In this document: positions 25,953 to 32,790 of the stretch, in pieces
Layout of the letters: every line of letters begins with the position of its first letter
How positions within the stretch are numbered: position 1 is the first letter of the stretch
Origin: an uncultured Collinsella sp.
Lineage (GTDB): Bacteria; Actinomycetota; Coriobacteriia; Coriobacteriales; Coriobacteriaceae
Direction: 5' to 3'
DNA length: 64,000 nt
NCBI GenBank assembly: GCA_958451615.1
Contig: CAUDQR010000008.1
Coordinates: 27,344 to 91,343, forward strand
Position numbers and translations under genes: made by a program
The notes under the pieces: model-generated
Database searches by the model: none
Seen by the model: only the letters and a program-made list of their open reading frames with translations
Told to the model about the DNA's origin: nothing

Positions 25953-26004
25953 AGGCGACCGCCTTGCGCGGTCGCCTCTCGCCCGCGAAGCGGGCCGTTT
26001 TTTT
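25953..26004 (+). terminator. Two hairpins after the DGR target gene; second is a terminator
   Basis: The first hairpin pairs AGGCGACCG (25953-25961) with CGGTCGCCT (25969-25977). The second pairs GCCCGC (25981-25986) with GCGGGC (25990-25995) around GAA and runs into seven T residues after CG. The second is a classic terminator. In the Bordetella phage DGR a GC-rich hairpin just downstream of VR promotes homing; either of these could play that part, which is inference. Confidence 0.75.
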
Positions 26005-26027
26005 GCCACGTTTTCCCAGGAGGTGCC

Positions 26028-26498
26028 ATGAGCGGCGTCTACCAGCGAAACCGCGAGGTTTCAGAGTACAAGTTCTTCACGCAGGCCATCGCCATCCGCG
26101 TGGAGGTCAACAAGCTGATGGCCTCGTCGTCCGTGGTGCCGAAGGCCTACCGGCTGCTCAACGCCGTGCCAACGGTGGAGACGGCGCGCAGCATCGTGTA
26201 CAACGTCAACCGCGCCGACAGCTTCTACCCCAACAGCTCGTTCAACGCATTGGAGCGCAAGCGGTACCTGACGCTGGCGATAGCCGACTGCGAGCAGCTG
26301 ATGCTGGATATGCAGTGTCTCATGGACATAGGCCTGCCCGTGAACGCCAACCGCTTCGAGGCACTGGCCAACATGGTCGATGAGGAGATCAAGCTGCTCA
26401 AGGGCGCGCGCAAGAACGTGCGCGTCACCGGCAAGAAATCGACCGAGGAGCGCATAGCGGAGGCCGAGGCCGAGCTAGAGCGCCTTCGTTCGCTATAA
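26028..26498 (+). CDS. avd: DGR accessory variability determinant (Avd-like)
   Basis: ATG 26028 follows CAGGAGG. The 156-residue product is nearly all helix: YKFFTQAIAIRVEVNKLMAS, ETARSIVYNVNRADSFYP, LERKRYLTLAIADCEQLMLD and FEALANMVDEEIKLLKGARK form four predicted helices, followed by a charged tail. Avd proteins are basic four-helix bundles of about 125 residues that form a pentameric barrel, bind the reverse transcriptase and are required for mutagenic copying. Position between target gene and TR matches many DGR loci. Its stop codon lies within a TATAAT box that may drive the TR transcript. Confidence 0.82.
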   Translation: MSGVYQRNREVSEYKFFTQAIAIRVEVNKLMASSSVVPKAYRLLNAVPTVETARSIVYNVNRADSFYPNSSFNALERKRYLTLAIADCEQLMLDMQCLMDIGLPVNANRFEALANMVDEEIKLLKGARKNVRVTGKKSTEERIAEAEAELERLRSL

Positions 26499-26499
26499 T
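26494..26499 (+). promoter_or_regulatory. Possible -10 box for the DGR template RNA
   Basis: TATAAT at 26494-26499 overlaps the avd stop codon and lies 22 bases before TR. No convincing -35 box is seen 16-18 bases upstream, so this is a weak call; the RNA could also arise by read-through from avd. Confidence 0.35.
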
Positions 26500-26521
26500 G
26501 GGTGGCGGTCCCGCCTTGTAT

Positions 26522-26650
26522 ATCGGTACAATTGGTGGCTGCGTTCCGTCATGGGTGGCTCGTCGTCCAACGTGTGCTACGTCAACAACAACGGCAATGC
26601 CAACTACAACTCCGCGACGAACGTCTGGGTTCGCCCCCGCCCCGGATTCC
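26522..26650 (+). repeat. DGR template repeat (TR)
   Basis: The 129-bp template contains 25 adenines, many arranged as AAC codons in the frame of the target (translated, it would read SSNVCYVNNNGNANYNSATN). AAC is the usual TR codon because random change at its two A positions gives 15 residues without a stop. Ten of the 25 adenines differ in VR and no other base does. It lies between avd and the reverse transcriptase on the same strand. Confidence 0.95.
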
Positions 26651-26853
26651 CTTATTGCCAGACCGAGTAGGCCCCAGAGCCGAAAGCAGAGCGCGAAGAG
26701 AAAGGAAGGCGCGACCGTCGGGCATGCGCCCGTAAATACGCACCCCGCGAGGGTGGCCGGACGCTGCTTGCATGGCGCGGCGCTCCGTGGCTTCGCCGCG
26801 TTTCATGGCCATACCTCAAGCGGCTGCCAGAGCCACACTGAGAGCCGTGCGGG
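26651..26853 (+). ncRNA. TR-to-RT spacer, probable part of the DGR RNA
   Basis: This 203-base stretch between TR and the reverse transcriptase has no convincing gene. In studied DGRs the spacer following TR is part of the structured RNA that binds reverse transcriptase and Avd and supplies the priming site. GC-rich self-complementary parts around 26755-26810 could fold. The assignment is by analogy of position. Confidence 0.5.
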
Positions 26854-28047
26854 GTGCCTTCGATGAACTCCGAGGAAAGAAGGGCCGCGCGCCGCAAGCG
26901 CCGCGAGGAGAGGCGCGCCAAGGCCAAGGCCGAGCGCGTGAAGCCGTGCACCCTTGAGGCCGTGGCCGACCTCAACAGCCTTTGCAAGGCCTCCAAGCAG
27001 GCGGCGGGCGGCGTGATGTGGAAGTCCTCCACGCAGCGTTATATGAAGGACTATCTGCGAAACGCGGTCAAATCGAGGAACGACCTTCTGGAGGGCCGCG
27101 ACATATGCCGGGGCTTCATCCGCTTCGACCTGTGGGAGCGCGGCAAGCTGCGCCACATCAGCGCCGTGCACTTCCCAGAGCGAGTGATTCAGAAGTCGCT
27201 TTCTCAGAACGCCCTCGTACCCGCGATAGTCCCGACACTCATAACGGCCAACTCCGCCAACATCAAGGGGCGCGGCACCGACTACGCCCTGAAGCTGCTC
27301 AAGCGCCACCTGGCCGACCACTGGCGGCGGCACAGGCGCGAGGGATACATCCTTTTGGGCGACTTCTCAGATTACTTCGCCCGCATAGCCCACGAACCCG
27401 TCAAGCGACAGGTGGCCGGCGCACTGCTCGATCCGCGCGTGGTCGCCCTCGAGCACCGCCTGATAGACGCACAGGGCGAGGTGGGCCTGGGTCTGGGCAG
27501 CGAGCCGAACCAGATATGCGCGGTGGCCCACCCCAACCGCATCGACCACTACGTGACCGAGATGCTGCGCCCCGAGGCCTACGGGCGCTATATGGACGAC
27601 TTCTACCTGATCCACGAGAGCAAGGAGTACCTGCAGGTGTGCCTGCTGCTGATAGGGCGCAAGTGCGCCGAGCTGGGCATAGAGCTGAACCCGCGCAAGA
27701 CCCGCGTGGTGAAGCTGTCGCGCGGCTTCACGTGGCTGAAGAAGCGCATCTTCTACACGGAGACGGGCCGCATAGTCGTGAAGCCGTGCCGCGACTCCAT
27801 CACGCGCGAGCGCCGCAAGCTGAAGAAGATGGCCCGCATGGTCGCCGATGGCGTCATGACCCCCGAGCAGGTTGAGCGGAGCTACCAGAGCTGGCGCGGC
27901 GGCATGAAGCGGCTGGACGCGCACCGCAGCGTTTTGGCCATGGACGCGCTGTACCGCAGCCTGTTCGAAAATCTCGCGCGGGGGGGGGGGTGCTCAATGC
28001 AGGCCAACCCGAGGGACGATTCAAGCGGAGGCAAGCCCTCGCAATAG
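26854..28047 (+). CDS. DGR reverse transcriptase
   Basis: The frame starts at GTG 26854 or ATG 26863; neither has a strong ribosome binding site. The product is 397 residues. RT features in order: a basic N-terminus, HFPERVIQKSLSQNALVPAIV and KGRGTDYALKLL (finger motifs), ILLGDFSDYFARI with catalytic Asp170, GLGLGSEPNQICAV (motif 4), YMDDFYLIHES with catalytic Asp248/249, and IELNPRKTRVVKL. There is no maturase or endonuclease domain, as expected for DGR enzymes. It makes an adenine-mutated cDNA of TR that replaces VR. Near the end, an 11-G run places the last 22 codons in one of three open frames. Confidence 0.9.
   Translation: MPSMNSEERRAARRKRREERRAKAKAERVKPCTLEAVADLNSLCKASKQAAGGVMWKSSTQRYMKDYLRNAVKSRNDLLEGRDICRGFIRFDLWERGKLRHISAVHFPERVIQKSLSQNALVPAIVPTLITANSANIKGRGTDYALKLLKRHLADHWRRHRREGYILLGDFSDYFARIAHEPVKRQVAGALLDPRVVALEHRLIDAQGEVGLGLGSEPNQICAVAHPNRIDHYVTEMLRPEAYGRYMDDFYLIHESKEYLQVCLLLIGRKCAELGIELNPRKTRVVKLSRGFTWLKKRIFYTETGRIVVKPCRDSITRERRKLKKMARMVADGVMTPEQVERSYQSWRGGMKRLDAHRSVLAMDALYRSLFENLARGGGCSMQANPRDDSSGGKPSQ
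27980..27990 (+). repeat. Eleven-G homopolymer in the RT gene
   Basis: Codons CGG GGG GGG GGG cross the tract. With 11 G the gene stops at 28047; with one more (or two fewer) it stops near 28079 with a tail including FKRRQALAIAENRQLKAAA; with one fewer it stops near 28096. All three frames remain open past the tract. Homopolymers this long slip during replication and are also prone to sequencing error. Confidence 0.85.
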
Positions 28048-28109
28048 CGGAGAACCGGCAACTCAAAGCAGCGGCCTAAGCGAAGCGGCCGCGAAATAAC
28101 AGAAGCATC

Positions 28110-28140
28110 GAAGGCGTGCCGCGGCGCGCCTTCTTTCTTT
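28110..28140 (+). terminator. Terminator after the DGR
   Basis: GAAGGCG (28110-28116) pairs with CGCCTTC (28127-28133), then TTTCTTT. It closes the DGR cassette before the lysis genes. Confidence 0.75.
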
Positions 28141-28217
28141 GCGCCCATCGAAGCGGCCCGGCAATCTCACGGCGCCAATACGATGGCGACACATTCCCCG
28201 ACAAGAGAGGAGTCCGC

Positions 28218-28544
28218 ATGGACACTGAGGAAGACATGCCGCGCCCCAACGAGCTTCAAGACGGCACCATGGCCAAGGTCAACGCCCTGCGCGATCTGCT
28301 GTCGCAGATCGGCGACCCCGACGCGGCGCACGACGCGGGCGTTATCGACGATGACGAGTACGTTGAGCGGAAGGCGCGAAAGCTCGCCTACACCGCGGCC
28401 GTCGCCGCCTACGGAAAGGGTGAGGCCCCGGACGTGGACAAGCTGCTTGAGCAGATGCGCGAGAAGGTCGCCGAGCCCAGCCAAACCGAGACCAACACGG
28501 CAAACATCGACTACCTGATGATGACGGTCGGGGGTGAACAGTAA
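28218..28544 (+). CDS. Phage protein upstream of the XkdX-like gene
   Basis: ATG 28218 after AGAGGAG gives a 108-residue acidic protein (MDTEEDMPRPNELQDGTMAK...). It has helices with an ADAD-like acidic region and ends in MMTVGGEQ, one base overlapping the next ATG. Genes in this position, just before XkdX-like proteins, are common in Gram-positive prophages and are usually of unknown tail- or lysis-related function. Confidence 0.65.
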   Translation: MDTEEDMPRPNELQDGTMAKVNALRDLLSQIGDPDAAHDAGVIDDDEYVERKARKLAYTAAVAAYGKGEAPDVDKLLEQMREKVAEPSQTETNTANIDYLMMTVGGEQ

Positions 28545-28726
28545 TGGCGGTACGCGTCAAGGCTGCAACCACGGTGGCGCACTCGAAGAACTATGACAAG
28601 GTGAGGCGCTACTACGAGCGCGGCCTCTGGACCAAGGCCATGGTGCATCGAGCCGTGGACTGCAAGTGGATCACATGCGACGAATATGAGGAGATCGTCG
28701 GAGAAGAGTACGCGGAGGAGGTTTAG
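28544..28726 (+). CDS. XkdX family protein
   Basis: The 60-residue product contains YDKVRRYYERGLWTKAMVHR and WITCDEYEEIVGEEY. This is the XkdX pattern (a short helix, GLW, then W-I-T-x-x-E-Y and a final acidic Tyr). XkdX proteins lie between tail fibre and holin genes in PBSX-like and many other prophages; their role is not established. The ATG overlaps the previous stop by one base. Confidence 0.8.
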   Translation: MAVRVKAATTVAHSKNYDKVRRYYERGLWTKAMVHRAVDCKWITCDEYEEIVGEEYAEEV

Positions 28727-28727
28727 G

Positions 28728-29039
28728 GTGCCGGCGCTGAGCATCGGGGAGGCAACGTCGGTCCTCTCGGCCGCCGTTGTGATTGTCACGTTCTTCATCG
28801 GGCGCGTCTCCGTATCCAAAACATCGTCTGCCAAGGAGCAGCGGACCGAAGACAAGCTCGACAGCCTTTGCGGCGACACGAGCGAGATCAAGGACGGCGT
28901 CAAGGAGATCAACCGCAAGCTCGACGACCACGGCGAGCGCCTCACGAAAGTCGAGCAACAGGTCATCACCTTGTTCAACCGGCTCGACCGCGTCGAGAAG
29001 AATTACGACCTGCATCACGGTATCGGCGGGTCAGATTAG
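28728..29039 (+). CDS. Membrane-anchored coiled-coil protein (XhlA-like)
   Basis: GTG 28728 gives 103 residues. An N-terminal hydrophobic segment (VLSAAVVIVTFFIGRV, residues 10-25) is followed by a long coiled-coil (KLDSLCGDTSEIKDGVKEIN ... RLTKVEQQVITLFNRLDRVEK). This layout resembles XhlA-type or holin-associated proteins that cooperate with the holin in lysis. It precedes the holin by 10 bases. Confidence 0.7.
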   Translation: MPALSIGEATSVLSAAVVIVTFFIGRVSVSKTSSAKEQRTEDKLDSLCGDTSEIKDGVKEINRKLDDHGERLTKVEQQVITLFNRLDRVEKNYDLHHGIGGSD

Positions 29040-29049
29040 GAGCTGAAAA

Positions 29050-29325
29050 ATGAAAATCAACTGGGCCCTTCGCTTCAAGAATAAGCAGACGCTCGCGGCA
29101 TTGGCCGCCACCGTAATCAGCGCAGCCTATCAGGTGCTCGGAATCCTCGGAGTCGTGGCGCCTATCTCCCAGGGGTCGCTCATCCAGCTCGTCGGAATCA
29201 TCCTGACCGTTCTCGCCGGCTTCGGCGTGATCGTCGATCCGACCACCAAGGGCGCGTCGGACTCGAAGCGTGCCATGTCGTACAGCGAGCCCCATGCCGC
29301 ATATGACGCCAAGGCGGTTGAGTAG
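29050..29325 (+). CDS. Phage holin
   Basis: The 91-residue product starts MKINWALRFKNKQTLAALAA. Two membrane segments are visible, about residues 13-35 (TLAALAATVISAAYQVLGIL) and 44-62 (LIQLVGIILTVLAGFGVIV), followed by DPTTKGASDS. That DPTTKG-x-x-DS ending is the hallmark of the phi LC3 / phage_holin_1 family. It forms pores that let the endolysin reach peptidoglycan. The endolysin gene follows 3 bases later. Confidence 0.92.
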   Translation: MKINWALRFKNKQTLAALAATVISAAYQVLGILGVVAPISQGSLIQLVGIILTVLAGFGVIVDPTTKGASDSKRAMSYSEPHAAYDAKAVE

Positions 29326-29328
29326 GCC

Positions 29329-30282
29329 ATGGCCATCACACAGCGCGAGGCCTTCGCGCAGGTCATGGAACACCTCGTCTCCCATGATGGGGGCGGCGGT
29401 CACGGATACTCGCAGGCCAACCGCATGGGGGACGGAACGACCGAGACGATTTGTCTGTCCGACGGCACCACCGTCACTATTGCCGGTGGCGATCGCGACT
29501 GTTCCTCGGCCGTAGTGACCGCCCTCCGCGCGGTCGGCGTCAATACCTTCGGAGCCTCGTATACCGGAAACATGCGGGAGCAGCTGCTCAAGACGGGCCT
29601 TTTCGGCTGGCGTAAGATGGGCGTCAAGTCCGCCCAGCGTGGAGACATCTACCTCAACGAGAAGTGCCACACCGCCGTGTGCGTCTCTCCCTATGGATCA
29701 GCTCGCGGCGACCTCTTGGCCCAATTCTCCATTTCTGAAAAGGGGACCGTCACCGGCACCAAGGGCGACCAGACCGGGCGCGAGTCCAACATCAAGGCGT
29801 ACTACAGCTACCCATGGGACGGCACGCTCTACTGGCTTGGCGACGGCAAGACACTGAATGGGTCAAATACGGAAGTCGCGGACAATACGGTCCCGAGCCT
29901 CGGAGACACGCGATATTTCGGCCCGAAGATGGCCAAGGAGCTGCAACGCCAGCTCGGCACGACTGCCGATGGCGTGATCTCCGGTCAATGGCCGGCGAAT
30001 GAGCGATACCTTTGGGCATGCGACCGCGGCGTAATCGAGTACGTCAAGGGCGGGGTTGGCTCGAATGCCGTCCGCGCCCTGCAGGACAAGGTCGAATGCA
30101 AAGTCTATCCCGTGGTCGGCGGTGTTCAGGCGCGACAGATGGGTTCGGGAACGGTCTTCAAACACCAGCAGTGGCTTATCGCTCAAGGTATCTCGTGCGG
30201 ATCATCGGGTGCGGACGGATACCAGGGCCGCGACACCAACGTCGCCATCGGCCAAGCGCTCGTCAAGCAACTCTATCGATAG
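29329..30282 (+). CDS. Endolysin, CHAP/NlpC-P60-like with C-terminal binding domain
   Basis: The 317-residue product has a catalytic N-terminal domain: GGDRDCSSAVVTALRAVGV with the likely nucleophile Cys at about residue 58, and KCHTAVCVS with the likely His near 112. This is the papain-like NlpC/P60 or CHAP layout of peptidoglycan amidases and endopeptidases. From about 200, LGDTRYFGPKMAKELQRQLG and GSNAVRALQDKV form two peptidoglycan-binding-like units. It degrades host cell wall at the end of the lytic cycle. Last large gene of the prophage. Confidence 0.85.
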   Translation: MAITQREAFAQVMEHLVSHDGGGGHGYSQANRMGDGTTETICLSDGTTVTIAGGDRDCSSAVVTALRAVGVNTFGASYTGNMREQLLKTGLFGWRKMGVKSAQRGDIYLNEKCHTAVCVSPYGSARGDLLAQFSISEKGTVTGTKGDQTGRESNIKAYYSYPWDGTLYWLGDGKTLNGSNTEVADNTVPSLGDTRYFGPKMAKELQRQLGTTADGVISGQWPANERYLWACDRGVIEYVKGGVGSNAVRALQDKVECKVYPVVGGVQARQMGSGTVFKHQQWLIAQGISCGSSGADGYQGRDTNVAIGQALVKQLYR

Positions 30283-30290
30283 GTGTGCAT

Positions 30291-30401
30291 ATGAATCCGT
30301 TTGATATCTGTTTTATTGTCGGCGCTGCTGCAGGACTGCTGACCGGTCTTCTCGGATGGGCAATCGTGCGCGTCGGCAGCCAAAAAGACTTTAGAAATTG
30401 A
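30291..30401 (+). CDS. 36-residue membrane peptide
   Basis: ATG 30291 gives MNPFDICFIVGAAAGLLTG and one clear membrane segment (residues 6-27), ending in a charged tail. It sits 8 bases after the endolysin stop and directly before a strong terminator, so it belongs to the lysis operon. It may be a spanin- or antiholin-like accessory, but the sequence alone cannot tell. Confidence 0.55.
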   Translation: MNPFDICFIVGAAAGLLTGLLGWAIVRVGSQKDFRN

Positions 30402-30407
30402 TAGATG

Positions 30408-30444
30408 CAGCCCCTCCCCGGCATGAACTGACGGGGAGGGGCTT
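30408..30444 (+). terminator. Strong terminator at the end of the phage late operon
   Basis: AGCCCCTCCCCG pairs perfectly with CGGGGAGGGGCT around an 11-base loop, then TT. It ends all rightward phage transcription. Confidence 0.88.
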
Positions 30445-30567
30445 TATGCATTGCCGGGTATCCGTCAATATCCGTTCTGCAATGCAGTTTCAGTGCGGTG
30501 AGAGAGTGTGGAAACATAACTACCTGCGATTTTGCTGCTACAAGGCACTCCATAACATCACGTTCAA
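30445..30567. other. Phage right-end DNA without a gene
   Basis: About 120 AT-richer bases between the last phage terminator and the attachment site. I see no gene here. Confidence 0.6.
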
Positions 30568-30614
30568 GACTCTTAATCCCAAGGTCCAGGGTTCGACCCC
30601 CTGACGGCCCACCA
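30568..30614 (+). tRNA. 3' half of tRNA-Lys(CTT), prophage attachment site (attR)
   Basis: The 47 bases hold an anticodon loop CTCTTAA (anticodon CTT), variable loop, a T-arm GGGTTCGACCCCC and the acceptor strand ACGGCCC plus ACCA. The 5' half of the tRNA is absent; phage sequence is in its place. Phages that use tRNA genes as attB normally carry the 3' half so that the intact gene is rebuilt at the other end. The matching attL with the full tRNA-Lys should lie left of this window. Confidence 0.82.
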
Positions 30615-30874
30615 AAGATTGTTAAGACGGTCAACTTCGGTTGGCCGTCTTTTTTGTTGACCTCGCATGGGGTCGAACCCGAAAGGGCGCGGAGCTGAGG
30701 AAATGCGTAAGCATTTACCAGCGCAGCGCGCAAGGCGCAAAGCGCCGAAGCGGCCGCCTTCAAAGCAGGCTGACCCCCTGACGGCCCACCCAAAGTATGT
30801 TAAAGCGACTGGCTTAGGCTGGTCGCTTTTTTGTTAACCTCGCATGCGGTCGAACCCGAAAGGGCACGGAGCTG
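30595..30874. repeat. Two tandem att-scar/terminator repeats
   Basis: A unit of about 105 bases occurs at 30595-30699 and again at 30772-30874. Each starts with the same 19 bases, GACCCCCTGACGGCCCACC (tRNA 3' end), then has a terminator hairpin and T run (around 30625-30655 and 30800-30832), then CCTCGCATGxGGTCGAACCCGAAAGGGCxCGGAGCTGAG. The hairpin stems differ between copies, but the layout is the same. The region between copies is rich in GCGC. The second copy is probably an older integration scar or a duplication of the tRNA downstream region. Confidence 0.75.
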
Positions 30875-30888
30875 AGCTATCTGCACCG

Positions 30889-30948
30889 TGATTCCCTTAG
30901 GGAAAACACGGCTAAAGCCCCGTAAGCGTGTTCTCCTTGGGGGAATCA
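30889..30948. repeat. Long imperfect inverted repeat
   Basis: The 22-base arm at 30889-30910 pairs with 30927-30948 around a 16-base loop. Of four differences from perfect complementarity, three are G-U pairs in RNA and one is an A-C mismatch. It lies between the att scars and the end of the oppositely oriented oxidoreductase gene, so it may act as a terminator for that gene, though no clear T run is seen on either side. Confidence 0.65.
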
Positions 30949-31007
30949 TGCTTACAGGGCTCGATACATGTTGAGAAATTGTGATTAAACTCTAAGTGAG
31001 AATCGAA

Positions 31008-32534
31008 TTAGTCCGCTCGATAGTGCGATCCGAGGCTTTCGGTTCGTTTGCGCATGGCTTTGACCATTTCCTGTGCTAGTTGAATCTGCGATTGCAGGCG
31101 GGCGAGGGCTGCGACTTCGCTGTCGTTGGCATGCGGCTTATTTAGAGCCGTTGCCTCGTCTTGCAGGCTTTCAAGCTGTTGCAGAGCCTTGGATAGACCT
31201 GCTTCGGTCCTGTTGATCATGCAATAGGTACTCATCGTGTGCTTAAGGCTGCGTGTCAGGCGTTCGGCATCTGTTGTGGCAATGCCATACTGAGGGAGGG
31301 CGATATCCGCCTTCGGGGCCACCTCAGGTGCATTCTGCGCTGCTTGGGCTGCCGATGCGCCCGCGATGCGCCCGAATACGATGCCATTGGCACTCGACAA
31401 GCCGCCGATTCGGTCGGCGCCGTGCATGCCGCCTGTTGCCTCACCGCAGGCGTAGAGGCCCTCAACGCCCGTGTACGCGGTCTTGTCGATTTTGATACCG
31501 CCGTTGGCGGCGTGGGCATACATCGCCACGCGCATCTCGTCGGTCGGCGCGATGCCGTGCTCGTCTTGCAGCCAGGTGGCAAAGGCCTGCACAAACTCTG
31601 GGACATCCTCGCGGGGAAAGTCGTAGTGGAGTGCCAGGCCTTCGACACCTGCCTGATCGATGACGAGATCGATAGCGCGGGAGGCCAAGCGTGACGTGAA
31701 GGGACCATATCCAGAGCGCTGCTCGAGCAGGTCGTCCAGCTTGTCGTCGGCAATATCTACCGGCTGGTCTACATGTACGTAGCGCCAGGTTTTCTCGTTG
31801 AAGACCAGGTTGCGCTTGGGCTCGATGAAGCCGGGCATCATCTGCATGAACTCTATATTAGTAAGTGTTGCGCCGTGCGCCAGCGCGATGGCCTGCGAGG
31901 AGCTGAGCACATCAGCCGACGTAAGGCTGCGCTCGAACAGGCCGCCTGTGCCACCGGTTGCGATGATCGTGGCCTTGGCAGCAAAGGGCACGATTCGATT
32001 TTCGGTGAGGTCGTAGAGCACGGTTCCGGTTATTCTGCCGTTCGTGTCCTCAACAAGGTCGATAAGCTCATGGCGGGGGAGCAGGCGAATGCCGAGTGAC
32101 TCGATTCGGGTCGTCAGAGCGTCCTCAAGGGGCTTGCGGGTGAGGCCGCGCCACATGCGCGTCTTGTGGTCAAAGCAGGGGATAAACTGCTTTTGCTGGG
32201 CGCTCTCGGCGCTATGCGGACGCTGGAGTTCAACACCCAGATCCTGCTCGAGCCATTGGATTGCCTGAGGAATGCCGTGGACAAACGTCTGGACGAGCGT
32301 AGGGTCGGCAACACCGCCGCCGACGGTCTGGATTATGTCGATGAGGTCCTGCTCATCGACTTCGTTAAAGGGTCCGATAAGCCCCAGGCCCCAGGTTCCG
32401 GGGAAGAAGCTCGATCCACTCATGGTCTTGCCGGCGCTTGCCACAGCGACGGTTGCACCCGTGCGCGCCGCTTCGATGGCGGCGCAAAGGCCCGCAATGC
32501 CAGATCCAATTACCAGTACATCAGTCGATTCCAT
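31008..32534 (-). CDS. FAD-dependent oxidoreductase, fumarate reductase/L-aspartate oxidase-like
   Basis: The start at 32534 (MESTDVLVIGSG...) is chosen for the AGAAAGGA site 5 bases upstream; an in-frame start 57 bases earlier has no such site. The 508-residue product begins with a Rossmann FAD site, VIGSGIAGLCAAIEAARTG, has IIATGGTGGLFE near residue 210, and ends with GLYACGEATGGMHGADRIGG, the second FAD motif of the succinate dehydrogenase/fumarate reductase/NadB flavoprotein group. No secretion signal is present. Substrate is not determined; no nadA or sdhB gene is adjacent, so an orphan role is likely. Confidence 0.8.
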   Translation of the reverse strand: MESTDVLVIGSGIAGLCAAIEAARTGATVAVASAGKTMSGSSFFPGTWGLGLIGPFNEVDEQDLIDIIQTVGGGVADPTLVQTFVHGIPQAIQWLEQDLGVELQRPHSAESAQQKQFIPCFDHKTRMWRGLTRKPLEDALTTRIESLGIRLLPRHELIDLVEDTNGRITGTVLYDLTENRIVPFAAKATIIATGGTGGLFERSLTSADVLSSSQAIALAHGATLTNIEFMQMMPGFIEPKRNLVFNEKTWRYVHVDQPVDIADDKLDDLLEQRSGYGPFTSRLASRAIDLVIDQAGVEGLALHYDFPREDVPEFVQAFATWLQDEHGIAPTDEMRVAMYAHAANGGIKIDKTAYTGVEGLYACGEATGGMHGADRIGGLSSANGIVFGRIAGASAAQAAQNAPEVAPKADIALPQYGIATTDAERLTRSLKHTMSTYCMINRTEAGLSKALQQLESLQDEATALNKPHANDSEVAALARLQSQIQLAQEMVKAMRKRTESLGSHYRAD

Positions 32535-32720
32535 CGGATTCCTTTCTCGTCCGGTGCATTGTCGCACGGGTGATCGGCAATGGGGCCGCAAAGACTCGGC
32601 AAATCGGTAAAGGGCAATTATGGCAGGTGGGTGTCATGGACACTTTGACGTTCCATCTCGTCTCATCTCGTATTTCGCCCCAACTGGTATATCGGCATTA
32701 GCTACCCTGCGACAGCGTAA

Positions 32721-32755
32721 ACAAAAAGAGCCGCTACCTCGAAAGGTAGCGGCTC
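32721..32755 (-). terminator. Terminator of the GGGtGRT gene
   Basis: On the minus strand GAGCCGCTACC pairs with GGTAGCGGCTC around TTTCGA, followed by TTTTTG. Confidence 0.9.
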
Positions 32756-32790
32756 CAAAGCTCAACTATATGAGCATCGCGCGGGCGCGA

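Noticed and set aside
24320..26029. 569-codon open frame on the minus strand over the tail fibre and DGR target
   Set aside because: Shadow of well-supported plus-strand genes; Gly/Val/Arg-rich, no ribosome binding site.
25785..26650. VR and TR as an ordinary gene duplication
   Set aside because: Random divergence would not confine all 10 differences to template adenines, and an RT and Avd-like gene are adjacent.
26498..26866. Protein-coding gene across the TR region
   Set aside because: Open frames exist but have no ribosome binding site, and the sequence is explained as the DGR template and RNA spacer.
30568..30614. Functional tRNA-Lys gene
   Set aside because: Only the 3' half is present; the D-arm and 5' acceptor strand are missing, so it cannot give a working tRNA.
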